Source: Tachypleus tridentatus
Lineage: Eukaryota; Arthropoda; Merostomata; Xiphosura; Limulidae
Direction: 5' to 3'
DNA: 64,000 nt
NCBI RefSeq assembly: GCF_004210375.1
Contig: NC_134828.1
Span: forward strand, 20,142,400 to 20,206,399
In this document: positions 34,420 through 47,087 of the stretch, one piece after another
Layout of the letters: every line of letters starts with the position of its first letter
Numbering within the stretch: the first letter of the stretch is position 1
Notes under the pieces: generated by a model
Told to the model about the DNA's origin: nothing
Databases searched by the model: none
What the model saw: the letters and a program-made list of their open reading frames with translations, nothing else
Made by a program: the position numbers and the translations under genes

Positions 34420-37400
34420 GAAGGGACTGGTGCAAGATTTACCTATTTCAGCTCCATTCAGAGAGCACCCAAAGAAACTCATGGAGTGTGACACCCAATA
34501 GCAGGAGCTTCACATGGATATACTTGTGGGATACTACTTGTGCAAAATTTTGAGAAATAAAAGTACTCTGAGTGGCACCGTGAGCCACTTTACAGAATCC
34601 TGTAAAATAGAGAAAATGTATTCATCTGACTAAGGATGGTAAGTAGATTGGAATATAACAGACTGGAATAGGCAGTAACTCACATGAGATGAGACAGCCA
34701 GGTGATGAAGATAGTGTGTGATGAAAGTGGAAGATGTAGTCCACATGCCAGTCTGTAAAATGTCATCAAGTAGCCATCAAAACAAGAGGCAAAAGAATGG
34801 GTGAGATGGGAGATTTGATGAGAAGAAATATGGAACAGCCTGCAGGTATTGACATGCAATGAAAAGTAGACCAACAACAGCAGTTGACAAACCAAGCCTG
34901 TAAGTTTAGATAGTGATAAGTCCCTCAAAGAAGAAAACCCAGGGAAGAAAGAAGTGAAGAAGGGAGCCAGGAAATTATGAGATGTAGGCTAGGTAGCAAG
35001 ATACAGCATAAACAGAATGCGACAGAAGACACAAGTCAGATTGAGTATGGAGTTGTGAAATGGAAGGAAAGTATGGGAGAAGGAGGAATCACCTTCCCAA
35101 ATGCCGAAGTCTTAGAAAGAAAAGAGACCAGACACGATAAAGTAAAAGATATGGAGGATAGAAAAGGGTATGGAAAGAGTTCAAAGCATAGAAGTCTGAG
35201 AGGTGGTGACCTAAGGGAAGGAGTAAGAGGAAATAGAACTGTAGGGAAATTTAATATCAGGAGTAGGCGACCATTGGCTCAGAGAAACTGGGTAAGAGTA
35301 TGCACGATTATTAAAGTCCAAACTGAGCAAGGAACAGGGCAGGGATATCTATGGAAGGAGAGGAAAAATATGGATAGAACTGGGGAAGACAGCACCTTGC
35401 AAAATCAGGAAAGATAATGGGTGGTAGACAAGGCAGCCTAATGACCAACAATGGTAGAGAGAGCCAACCCTTTGTTGAAAAATATTGTAAAAAAGAGAGT
35501 AGCCAACAATGAGACAGTCAGGATGAAGATGGTGATGAATAGGTCAGAATGAAAACACTATTACACTGGTAGATAGACAGGGTAGATAAGCAACAAGAAT
35601 AAGACAGGAAAAGATCACCATATAAGAATGGCTGGTTTGACAGGTAATGGATTGGATAAATCCCAAGTATGAAATCAAATAGCAACATGTTGCAGCAAGA
35701 AAGAAGGTGTGAGAGGAAGGAAAAGAGGGAAATAGCAAGACAGAAGGCAAAAAAGAAAACCAGCGATGAGTCAGTCAAAGAGGTGCCACAAGGGCCCATA
35801 ATAAAAATCATGGAGGTGTGGCAAAAGCACAGATGCATAGACTCCCCAGGAGAGAGCTCGCTCATCTGAAAACCCAAAGTCAATAAACTATTCCATGGGG
35901 CAGAACAAAGTCTGGTCAAGATATATGGCCTACATTGAGGTTTACAACATATAGTACATGACAGACAATAAGGCAAATGTATTGAGAAGTGACACACGAA
36001 AAAGAAGGTATAGGGTTTGAAAACAAAGAGTCCTGGATCTGATACTTTTCTGACACTTGATATAAGATATGACTGTGAAGTTTAAAGAGTGAACCATAAC
36101 TAAATGATCCAACAGGAGGGGTAGAAAATGGGAACTTGCCCAAAGTACTGCCAAAAGTTTGAGTACATTAAGCTGAAGTCAAGATACATCCTTGATCAGA
36201 GTGTTCAACATAAGGTTGTCATTCAGAGATGCCTCTCTTCCTAGTAAGAATATATTGGTGAAAAAGGCATAAGAAAAATTTGGGTGGAAGTAGGTGCACA
36301 TTTATAGTGGTATCGAAGTGGTAGACAGCCACTCAAAAATGTCTGTGAGAAGAGAAACAGTAGGCCCAAAGGTTCCTGTGATTCATTACACTGGTTGCAC
36401 AAGGGCATTCAGAGATGGTTGATATGAGCATGGCCCAGTAGAATAAACAGTTTCAGGAAAGCTATAGTTACTAAAGACAATAGAGTCTCTCAGGCAACAC
36501 GAGTAGCACAGACTCACATCCCAGTGAGAGAATGTTCCATCATTTGCAGATGGACAGGGTAAGATTCAGCCCAGCTGAGAAAGAAGTTGAAAAAATACTC
36601 CCAGAAAAACAAGGTATTTGATGGGATAAGAAAGCATTTAGAAGTCTTGGCAAGCCATCCTACAAAGACAGTTTCCTACAGAAGGAAAGTATGAAGGTAA
36701 GACTTCTCCTGTTAATGGGACAGAAGAAGCCAATCATTCATGTAATAATGAAAATCATAGAGCAAGTTCTTTCAGATGGTACACAAAAGCCTTGACTGTT
36801 CTGTTAAAGACATAGGAGGTCAATGCAATGCTAAAAAGAAAAAAGGATCGCTGAACTGGAAGGAATGATTTCAAGAAACAAATTTGAAATATTTTTAAGA
36901 CTCAGCATTGGGAATATGAATAAACATATCTGAGATGTCACTCTTGCTCATCCAAAGTCCAAGGAAAAGAACCAACAAAGAGTAAAGAAATTTTCCATGC
37001 AAAATGAGGGATGACCACCTAGCAGATGAAAGTGGAAAGGTAGATTACCAGCCTCCAGTCCCCAGTTTTATTGGGGACCACAAACAGGTGAAAGTAAGAC
37101 CCTCTCTATGACTTGTTTGTGCAACAGATCTGGCACAGTGACTTCCAGATATTGAAGATAGATGTAATTTGAGAGAGAAGTGAAGTTAACCAGCTATTAA
37201 CTGAGAGAAGAATTGAAAGGACAGTCCATGAAAACTAACAAGTATGACCCATCTAACTGCAGATAGTTGTTAACAAAGATGTGCATATCACAAAGACCAG
37301 CCCCCATGACAACTGAATCTGCTCCATTGTCATTGATGAATCCAGAAAGTCTGACACTGGGCTGAAGAGTATTGAGCAAAAGGATAAAATAGGAAAAGGG

Positions 37401-38050
37401 GCAAAAATATAGGAAGTGGGAGGAGTATAATGAAACAAGTAAACAGGGAAAGAGTAGTAGTACAGACTATGGCAGAAAGGAGAAGGGAACAGGAATTGCC
37501 AGAAAATTCAAGTAGGGCTCGATGAATTGTCTCTTACATGAAGTGAAGAGAGGAAAGGTAATAAAACACAGAAAGTAGTATTAAGCAAAGACAAGAGAAC
37601 TAAGCACTGGAGAGTGAAATCGACTTCAGTGGGCTTGCTCCCAAACAGGCAAAAAAGATTTCAAGATCTATGACTCTAGAAGGAGGAAGTTCAGTTAACT
37701 GTAGGCCATGATAAAGGAATTAGAAAGCAAGGACAAGAAATAAGATCACTGACATGGGGTAGATCTATAAAGGAAGCAATATTATTAACATAATTTTCAG
37801 AAGATAGAAAAAGAATCAAAATTATTTAAGTTGGGAGTTGTGATGTAGAGAATGGGAAATATAGTAAGACAATGGAATGAGAGATAGAGTGATAAGGTCC
37901 AAATAGCATGAGGATGTCTAAAATTCTCCTCAACGACAAGAGAGCATAACCAGAAGGGGAGACAAACAGTAAAGTTGTCTTTCTCATCATATTCCTTCTC
38001 AAAATGAGGGAAATAATTCATGGCTGCATAATAAAACCTACTACCCTATG
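34420..38050 (-). mobile_element. decayed DIRS-like (tyrosine-recombinase) retroelement
   Basis: Purine-rich on +, coding-like on minus, riddled with stops and frameshifts. On the minus strand in order: an RT relic near 36.6-37.2 kb with HYYMNDWLLLSH (36721-36744 region; DIRS RT normally has YLDDWL), then GWLAKTSKCFLIPSNTLFFW, matching the GWLVN..KS.L.PSQ...FLG pattern of DIRS RT. Then an RNase H relic near 35.9-36.15 kb with SIRSRTLCFQ, CVTSQYICLIV and VVNLNVGHIS (pattern W.....I..RH.PG..N..AD.LSR). Then a possible recombinase end near 34.45-34.6 kb. Domain order RT, RNase H, YR fits DIRS. No terminal repeats found. Confidence 0.5.
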
Positions 38051-39262
38051 CACAATGGCTATCATGCCATTTATGTTTAACATGTTTTCAGTAGCCAAAT
38101 TAAGAAATTGACAATTGCAAGGTTATTCCTCATCTCAGCAGATGCCAAAGTTGCATGAACTTGAAAGTTCATAGTTTGATAAACTAAAGAAAACAAAGTT
38201 CCTTTATTAGATTGCAAACCTCTGTAAGTTATGAACACAACAAAATACATCAAATACACACAGTGCTAAGGAAGATTAATGAAGAATCTCAGTGGAAAAT
38301 CTCAGTGCACAGGAAGATTATGTCATGCTCATATTAGTGGAGGGCTTTTATTACATAATAACATCATTATGTAATGGTGAAAATCATGAGAAATCTAGTG
38401 AGTGTTGGTTGAAGTTGTTTAAAGAATTGTGGAATGCAAATCTCTCAGGCAGATGCACAAGAAAGATTGCTTTCTGTGTGAGAAGGTAGGTATGGTCTCA
38501 GAAGTAAGACATTTTTATATTAATGAATGTGTTATTGTGAACAGTGTGATCTATCTAAAATATTTATCAGGGTTAATATAATACAGTTCAGAAAATGATG
38601 GTTTAATTAAACACAAGTGCAATAATAATGTGAATTTACTGAGCTTATTTGGAAATATGCAATCCACTTTGTTGATTTTAAAAGTAAAATATACACAAAA
38701 CTTTACTTAAAACACATTGATAATAGCAAAACAATTATGTCATTAACTGAAATGTTGTGGAAAGCAAAATATAAACTAAGCAATTACACATGAAAAAGTG
38801 GAGTGGTCCACAAATGGCATCTAGCACATGAGTGGCATGTGCATTTATGTTAGCAATTTGCTTAGAGATGTGAAGTGTGAAAGTTGGAGTAAAAGTTAGC
38901 AATGAAGTGAATGTAAGGAGAGGTATTCCTAACAGTTGGCCAGACTTCTATAAAAATTATATATCAGTGGTGAAGTGAAGGTGACAACAGCTGAGTGCTT
39001 AGCAGGACATATTAACATTAAAAATATAAACAAATCAAAAAAACAATTCCCTATTTTGTTTATTTGATTTATATGTGTATATATCTTTATTTAAGTTAGG
39101 TAGTGAAAATTTATGACCATTTTGTTTTCTTGAATATTTTTATAGATACTTTTTTAAATTTATGATGGGGAACATCCCAGAGGTGAAAACTGCCATTGAG
39201 TATACTAAAGTTATCTTCTGAATGAGATTAAACAGTTTCAACAAAAAGGACTGCAATTTTAC
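38051..39262. other. non-coding; no gene seen
   Basis: AT-rich. Dynein exons that should follow the last recognised exon (the LFFPRFFFLSNDELLEIL region of the family) were looked for on the minus strand and not found here. A 65-codon plus frame at 38292-38489 has no motif. Confidence 0.5.
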
Positions 39263-39402
39263 CTTTTGAATCAGTTCCAACAACTCACTGGATTTCTTTA
39301 GTTTCTCTAAATTTTTTCAACCTGAGAACTGCCAGTACATGTCTGTCTAAAACAGCAGCTTTCATGGTGTCTCTCCAGTTCTTGTCTACAGTTGTGAATC
39401 AT
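39263..39402 (-). pseudogene. dynein heavy chain exon: FTTVDKNWRDTMKAA
   Basis: Acceptor catacaatacag, donor gtaaaatt. Joined to the previous exon the frame gives Arg, TGA, then FTTVDKNWRDTMKAAVLDRH and VLAVLRLK; family members have Arg-Arg-Phe here, so the TGA is a likely CGA to TGA change. After an A-run (about 39312) the frame shifts by one and continues LEKLKKSSELLELIQK, exactly the family pattern. Confidence 0.85.
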
Positions 39403-39863
39403 CTGTATTGTATGATAAGAGTATTAAGATGATGTAATTATTCAAACAATTATTTAAAAAAAACATCTAAGATGTTGGAACACATTTAAAGTTTAAATGT
39501 ACCACAAAATTATTTAAAGGTGGTGCTACCCGTAACAATAGATTTAAACAAATAAAAATATGTTTTCTATTTGTATTTCTTTCCTGTATGGAACGTTTTT
39601 AATAACTGCATTTTATTTTTATCACAACTACATTTTTCTATTTCAACTAATAAGTATAAGAAGATAATTGAATTACACAAAGCACTAATAATTATATTTG
39701 ATGTTTAAAATACTAAGCTATATACATAAATATGTATATAAAGAGAATAAAAAAGTCAGAGATAAAACAATAATATATAAATTGTCTTCACACAAGCAAT
39801 AAAATTCTACTTATACAAATTCTAAAAACATTGAGGAAATATTAAAATAGTTGTAGTGCATAC

Positions 39864-39979
39864 CTTCCCTCCTCTGGCATTTGAGCCATAATATCAGGGG
39901 AACTATATAGCCATGTAGCTTGAACTTTTAACCACTCATCAATTATCTCTCCTAACATCAACAACTTGTGTTCCCACTC
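39864..39979 (-). pseudogene. dynein heavy chain exon: linker [10 protein letters not shown]
   Basis: Acceptor catttttacag, donor gtatgcac. Opens as EWEHK, loses one base near 39965, then reads [18 protein letters not shown] followed directly by [13 protein letters not shown]. Dynein heavy chains have five more residues (LEPIF or close) between WLY and SS; their 15 nucleotides are missing near 39903-39912. Confidence 0.88.
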
Positions 39980-40864
39980 TCTGTAAAAATGAAAAATAAA
40001 AAAGTGAAAATACTTCACAATTTGAAATATATAATATATGAAATATAAAGGTATATATAGTGTTTATCATAAAATAAAAGTAATATTTAACAAAGAAAAA
40101 ATTATTAGAATATAATTAATTTGATAAAAATATTTTATCAAACCTTTTTTTACATTTGTGAAACATTACCTTTAAGTTTTTCTAAAAACACAGTAAACAT
40201 TACTCCTTAGTATAACACGTTTCTTTTACACTATCATTTCAAACAAAGTCCTTTTAGATTTTTTCATGTATATATATCTATCTTTATGTGTATTTGTCTT
40301 TAAGAAAACAATACACACACATACACATGTATATGATTATATCTGTACTTAAAAAAAATTGAGAACGACCATCAACTATGTTACAAAAAAAAATTAATTT
40401 TTTGCAGTTTACTTTAACCACAAATAGAGTTAGCTAGCATTCCTCTCAAATGAAATGCATGTGTATCAACATAAAACTAATTTATTCGTTGTGGGCCTGG
40501 ACTATTAATGAAATATCCAGTTTCAGACAAGAAAGAAGACTGAATATTGTTTGTGAGTTTGTAAAATTTTAGTATATAAATAATTATTTCTCATAATTAT
40601 TTTTAATAACTGTTATTATAAATTGTATTGTTTTTTTGTATGTCAAAATTGGTTTGTGTTAAGAAACTTGTGTGTATTAATCCTGTTGGCAAATATTGTA
40701 AATTTAATACATTGTGACATTTAATTATCTTCTAAATTAAAATTAAAATGTCTAGTTATTTGAAATCGTAATATGTAATGTATGTAACGTAATTAGTTGT
40801 AGACTAATAGATAAATTATAATATGTAACATGTAATGAATGTCAATATTATTTTCATTTCTTAC

Positions 40865-40944
40865 CTTAGAGTTCATCAACTCCTGAGTGCTTTTTTGGAA
40901 TGGTTAAAGCTTTATCTACAATGTGTTTGTACTCATCACAAATC
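40865..40944 (-). pseudogene. dynein heavy chain exon: CDEYKHIVDKALTIP
   Basis: Acceptor ttttatcttgtag, donor gtaagaaat. Reads ICDEYKHIVDKALTIPK, then after a run of six A a frame change gives STQELMNSK; the family pattern is EY..I..KAL..P..T.ELMELK. Confidence 0.75.
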
Positions 40945-41289
40945 CTACAAGATAAAAACTTATACATGTAATACCATGTTAGTTAAAATTAAATAAAAGT
41001 AGGCATTTATGAAGAAAACTCAAAAACTGCATGTTAAATATATAGAGCAATCAAACAATTTCTCTTAAGTGTTTAGTTTTTTCACATCTGTATAATTAAA
41101 GTGTATTTTCTTTAACAATAAATCATTACTTCTTGGTGTTCTTGTGTGTCAATCATTTGTGCAAACACAGGTATCTTAATCTTTAGTGAATACAGTGTAC
41201 ACAGTGTAACGTGGTTTCATACATTTACTGCTACAGTACTTATATCTCATACACTAAGCCAATAATGTACAGTGACTCCTATTTCTTAC

Positions 41290-41450
41290 TTGTGTCAAAG
41301 AGGCATTAAAAACAGGAAGTTCAATTCCAATAGCTGTTCAGCAAACTTATTCCTTTCAGCAACCATCCTATTCAAAAAATCCTCCACAATAAGCAGTTTG
41401 AATATTCCAACTGGAACAGCCTCTTGTAGCAAACCTGTAACCAGTTGAGG
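41290..41450 (-). pseudogene. probable dynein heavy chain tail exon
   Basis: Acceptor tattgcatag, donor gtaagaaat. Reads LLQEAVPVGIFKLLIVEDFL, NRMVAERNKFAEQLL, then with one frame change GIELPVFNASLTQ. VGIF and MVAERN are reminiscent of the tail region that precedes the CDEY exon in the family. The assignment rests mainly on order and splice signals. Confidence 0.5.
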
Positions 41451-42885
41451 CTATGCAATAAAATAAATATTAGTTGGACTGATACATTTAGCTCGAACAA
41501 TCAGCCACCTGTCAGTTTATACCAGTATTCCAGTGCACTGTCAGTGTCTGGGTTATTGTATCTGCCATGAATGAAGCAGTTTGGAAAAAAACCTAGTATT
41601 TACACTCCAGTCCTCTTGAATCATCAGGCTCACAAGCACCCGGGTTCATAATTACTACCTACTTCATCCTCTTCAAATGACTGTGCATTGGAATTTTGTA
41701 AATTACTTGCAGTTTCATTCAGAGTAAAACTCTAAACAACTTTGCTATCTTGTTGCCATAATAGTAATCAAAACAAGGCACTGCAGAAATCTCAGGTCAT
41801 GTGAACTGAAATTTTAGTAAAAAATACTTTCTACTAATTGAAAGAGGGAAACACACATGCATGATCATTGTACAATACTAAAGGACTGTTTATCTGTTTG
41901 CTTACACACAGTTATAGCATCTTTGCTGATTGATGTGTTAACACATCATTAGTGCCTGATTAATAGAAATGACTCATTAGTACTTCATTGGTGATGAACA
42001 TGTTAATCCAACAATAATAGTAAGGCTTTTCTCAATTGTACAGAATTTCCAGTCATCGTGTAAGTCTAATATTTTGTTTATTAGGGTGAAAACCTGAAGG
42101 TGAAGAATAGAAGTGATATAAATAAACAAACGAAAATGGTTATAGTTATTACTAGGAAATAAGACTTTATTAGTTAAAAGAAGTTTCAGTTCTATATCAA
42201 CAAAATCATAAATAGCAAGAGTACTACAAATGACTCAATACAATCTAATGATTTTAGGATTTCATTTTCTAGTTCATTGATTTACAACAGTAAGTATATT
42301 TTACAATTTTGTCTATTCTGGTTGACTTTCATTAAGGCATTTTATTTTAATTATGATCTGTAATAACTGATGTAGTTCTAAACTAGTTGGCTTTTGACTA
42401 TAACATACATAATTTTGTAAGGGTCAGATATGTTTTAAAATTGTCTTTCACAAATTATCAGTGTTACCTTTTAGCTATTTTGAATATTTGTAGAGAATAA
42501 TAACCCAATAAACAATAGATTCCTACTTCCTTCTATATATACTTCCTTCTGTTTAATAGATTTTAACAAAAATACAACTTAACAACTTATGCATCATTTT
42601 TATTTGTTATCTTTTTTATGTCAGGATAGGTTATCAACTTTAAAATATTTTAATAAATTTATAAAATGACTATTATCAAGTAGATAAGATAATATATTAG
42701 ATGACATAACTGTGAAGGTACTTATTAGTGTAAATTAATATTTACTGTACAATAAAAAATGCTACACACTTTTTAAATTAACAGTATGTATCTAATACCC
42801 TCTCATTTTATGCTTTTTGTTGATAAACTGATTAGATTAGAATTTATAACATTAAAAGTCTGTGCTTAAATTTTTATGGTGTTAC

Positions 42886-43097
42886 CTTTTACTTTCTTCC
42901 TGGTGCTCATTTGAGATGTTATTCAATAACTTTTCCAAAGGATCTCTGTTTGACTAGCTAAAGACTCATAATGTTCCCGAAAATCCAACTGGAACATTCC
43001 AGAGATCAACAATTTTGTCTGCAGTGTACATAAATTTGTTGATCCATGATTTATACTCATAAACCTGTTTTCTCCATACTACAAAGCTGCTCTCACT
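42886..43097 (-). pseudogene. probable dynein heavy chain tail exon
   Basis: Donor gtaacacc; acceptor aatatgttag. Three frames are needed: VWRKQVYEYKSWINKFMYT, then LISGMFQLDFREHYESLASQ, then DPLEKLLNNISNEHQEESK. The SGMFQLDF core resembles the LGMF.LDC segment of axonemal dynein tails. Multiple frame changes not limited to homopolymers suggest true decay. Confidence 0.5.
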
Positions 43098-43743
43098 CTA
43101 ACATATTAAACAGTGATTTTTTCAGTCTAATGAAGATGCATTATTGGGAAATAAAAAAATAATAAACTAAAAAATACATAAAAAATGTTATCATAAAACT
43201 GTTTTTGAAACAAAATTTACAGATTTAAAACATATTTTAGGATAGCAAAAACTATTTTAGAATTAGGACCTCCTTCTTTTCTTTACTGACATCTCTAACT
43301 GAACACTTCAATGAATGAAGTTCTTAAAAATAAGTTCAAACAGTGTTAGGTAGTGCAAATCAAAGACCTGCATATCACATAACAAGGTTCTTGAAATTTC
43401 AGTGGAAAAGAACGAGAAGGTTTCATGGAAAAATTTAATATCTAATAAACTCAATAAAATATCAAATTAAAAGTATTCATATATGTCTAATAATGTAAAT
43501 GAAGAGAATTTATCTTTACAGGAAAAACTTTGCAAAAAAAGCAAAAAAAAGCATGAATATGACTTATTGCAAAAGTTTTACTATATCAAAGAAAGAAAAA
43601 TAGTTTTTGAATCAATAATAAAAGTGAGTTTGGTAAACCTTAGACACAGAATTATAAATTTAAAATGCAAAAAAATTATTTTTTTAAAGTTCAGAAGTTG
43701 ACATTTTTCATACACTGAAAATGTATTATAAATAGGTACTTAC

Positions 43744-43900
43744 TTCGTCTTACATAAAGCTATCTCAACCTTTTTCTGCCCTCTAAGCATTGTAAAACAT
43801 TTTCATGATCAGCCTGCCAGTTAATATACTTCACCAATTTCACATGATACCTCAACATGTACATATCATGAGAATACTCTCCACTAATTTTTTGCATCAC
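43744..43900 (-). pseudogene. candidate dynein heavy chain tail exon
   Basis: Strong donor gtaagtacc and acceptor caaatgtag. Reads ISGEYSHDMYMLRYHVKLVK, YINWQADHENVLQCLEG, then across an A-run the frame changes to KVEIALCKTK. Splice signals and composition are good; the family assignment is by position only. Confidence 0.4.
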
Positions 43901-44559
43901 CTACATTTGTGCAGCTACATCCCTCTGCTATTGTTATTCAATCCTTACTTTCATGGCAGGTTATAAAAGAAGAACACCAGCCAAGGGTAGAGGAAGTAAG
44001 CAGCTATCAGAAATGCATTTTCAGTGCACGAAATATGTTAACTTCCAATATGGTCTTACCTCCTTTCATACAAAACTTGAATTCAACACTGCAAAGTTTT
44101 AGCATACAATGTGGGAACCAAGTGGAAAGTGACTCCCCTGAATGAATGTATGTGCTTTGAGATGAAAATGAAACACACTTATGAGGTACCATACTGACTT
44201 CTGGAACAGGTATGCTCTTTGCTCATGATGTAGGAAATGAATCTGACATAGGTGTAATCCACAGTAAAATATAAACAGAATTAGCTACATACACGTGCAA
44301 TCTCAACCAGACAAATGAGATTTCATGACTTGTCCTTGGCATTAGAAGGTTGATGATGAAAAAAAGATAAATTATGACATAAACATAAACGTGACTAAGC
44401 CACGTGGACTGTGTTATCTATATATATACGTAACAAGCCTAATCATAAGTATACAGGAATTAAGAAGTGGAAGTTAGCTTCTGGCTGAAACTGGACAAAC
44501 TCCCAAAACCACATTAGGAACAAGAAGTATAATACATCAAAACTAGCATTACAGGGTTG

Positions 44560-47087
44560 CCTCAAATCAACCTCATGAACAAAGCAATATCTGTAACCAG
44601 TGTCACGAACAGAAATCGTTCATTACCCAGTCATAAATACAGGAAAGAGATATCCAGCATCTGGAATTATTAGGAAGATTTGTAACACTTACTCAACCAT
44701 AGGAACAGTGCACTTATGTCCTGTATCTGTCACTGAGAAGCAGGTGAAGTCCCCCAAACTCAATTGTAGGAGCTGGAAAAAGAACCTCCTGCAACCAGAA
44801 TTAATGAGAATAGGAGTCTCTACCATAAACAGCTATAAGAATAGGAGAGTGTCATCCTGCACCTAGTTTTAAGAGGAGGATTCTGTATAGGCTGGGCCTG
44901 CTCTAACCTATTTGTTACTTTATTTTGACAGGAGTCCACCTGATAAAAAGCATCCAGAGGAAATGGAAGAAGGCAGATCAGCCTTGCCCTCTTCTAACTG
45001 GTAAAGTAAATTTCTAGTCTCACTCATGATCAATCTTTTCAGAAACTAAGAAATGGGTAAGAACTCCCATGTTACACTGAAAGAAAAAAGGGGAATTACA
45101 TGTGGTGGGAGTCCAGAGGACCATCACACTAGAGAAAGTACAATGGGTATCTTTAATTCTACTTTTAAAGCATATCACTCCCAATTAATGCAATCAAAAG
45201 GTCAGCAAGCATGGGTGATAATCCCCTTCTGCTTTACTCAGGAAGTCCATGAGTGATGGTCTCCAAATGATATATACATATACATACCACAGGGTATGCT
45301 ACAAGTGGTATTGTTGAAACATCCCATTCCTACAGTGAGTGTTATAATGTAATCATGACGTCAATAGTGCATATCTGACCAGGCAAAAGATATGACAAAT
45401 GATGAATAAGGTGAGAAACACATTGTGGAGGTGGGGGCTTCCATGGAGGAGTTAGAATACACCAGCCTAATGAGTTATTATGAAAATGAAAGGTTTCAGG
45501 GTATAAAGTTGGGAAATTGAACCTCAAAAGTAGTCAGGAAATACCACATAAAATCATAAGGAGAGAACTAGACAAAAGTTAATCAGCATCAGCACCAGTG
45601 AAAGATGAAAGTGATAGTCAAACAGCATCCATGAGCAGCACAAATCTTAGGGATGAAAGACCAGTTAAGCAGTATGACATAAGAGAAATGGTAGAAGAAG
45701 CAGGTAACATTGAAAACAGAAATATCTAATTTGTGATTTCCATAAGCAATGAGGAGAAGAAAATAAAATCTTGAGGGGAAGAGGATGATGGAACATGAAA
45801 ATGAAAGTTCAAAGGAAGGATGGTAAAGATGTAAAGAATCACACAAAGATCCCAATCATCCATATTATAGGAACATAGAGGATGCATGACTTGAAATAAT
45901 AAAAAATGAGAGAAATGAAAGGGAAAGACAAAACCTGCAGAAAAGGAATGTGTTTGACAAGTCTATCAGATATCTAGAAATGACCAACATGGAGAACCCT
46001 TGTCAAACAACCAGGTGAAGAACAATGAAAGAGAATGAACAGAAGGGTAGAAAGGAAAAAACTCACAACAAATAGATCAAAGTATTAAGGTATACTCACC
46101 CATGTGGTAAATGGACATGAAAGGGTACAAGAAAAAAAAAAGATGTAACACATGGAGTCAATCCCTGGCTGAAACAATGCACCTGACAAAAGCCATGTGT
46201 GAAGGCAGAGTGTGGTGACATCTGGACGAACAATATATAACTGAAATCAACAGAATACAGATTTAAGGGTAGACAAAGGTTACACAAGTAAAGGCTGGAG
46301 CAGTGAGAATGATGGTTATATTGGCCAAGACAGAACCACTAGTAAAACAAGACATAGTGTGGTTTGGAATAAAAATAGAACTCTTGAAAGAATATCAAAT
46401 AAGATATTAAGCATAATTGTGAAGAATTCTCCATACTTGACTGAACACGACTACCCCCCAAAGTTAGTGGATAATAAACAGAAGAAGAAAGAAAAGAAAT
46501 TTGGTGATCCAGTGGAGAAAGGCATAAATGAGATATCTCCAACTGAAAACATATCCACCTACAGGCCTGTAGATTAAGAGACTATTCCACATGTAGAATC
46601 TTGTTGGAAGGAGATAAAAATCCACTACCAGATTTAGGAGAAAAGGCAAGTGAAGACCACAAAGTGGTAATTGTGGGCCCAGAAAAGAGATTTAGGATCT
46701 GAAAACACAGAGACCTTGAACTGTTACTTCCTGGCTCTGTGATACGAGTTACTACAGTGAAGATGTCAGAATGTAACATTACCACCCACTCCATGATAGA
46801 GAGAGGAAGAAAGTAGGATAAAGCTTGATGAACTGCCAAAAACTTGAGAATGGTGATATGGAAAGAAGAACTCCAAGCTGTAGATTACAAGGATAAAATG
46901 ATATTACTAGTGTCATGAAAATAAGAAAAGAAACCAAAGCAAAGCTCAGCTCTGTAACCAGGAAAGAATAAAACATGTCAGTGATGGAACAAAACAAACA
47001 TTTAAGTTCTAAGTTTACAAAATTAGTATGATAAGGCACATAGTAAAGAATTACAAAAAAACAACAGCATTTATTCAAATAGAACAA
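44560..47087 (-). mobile_element. decayed DIRS-like retroelement, second copy
   Basis: Purine-rich on +. On the minus strand near 46.55-46.8 kb: FLPLSIMEWVVMLHSDIFTV, RITEPGSNSSRSLCFQILNL, then KSGSGFLSPSNKILHVEESL, an RNase H relic ending in the LSRPDQIL..EWSL pattern of DIRS. The same order of residues is seen at 35.9-36.15 kb in the first copy (FLPLLLDHLVMVHSLNFTV, SIRSRTLCFQ), so both derive from one family. RT and recombinase are not readable with confidence. Confidence 0.5.

Noticed and set aside
34977-35417. 146-codon plus-strand open frame
   Set aside because: Purine-rich composition yields Lys/Glu/Gly/Arg codons by chance; the opposite strand carries the DIRS-like signatures.
43909-44145. 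78-codon plus-strand frame
   Set aside because: Starts beside a minus-strand exon candidate, has no motif and no splice context.
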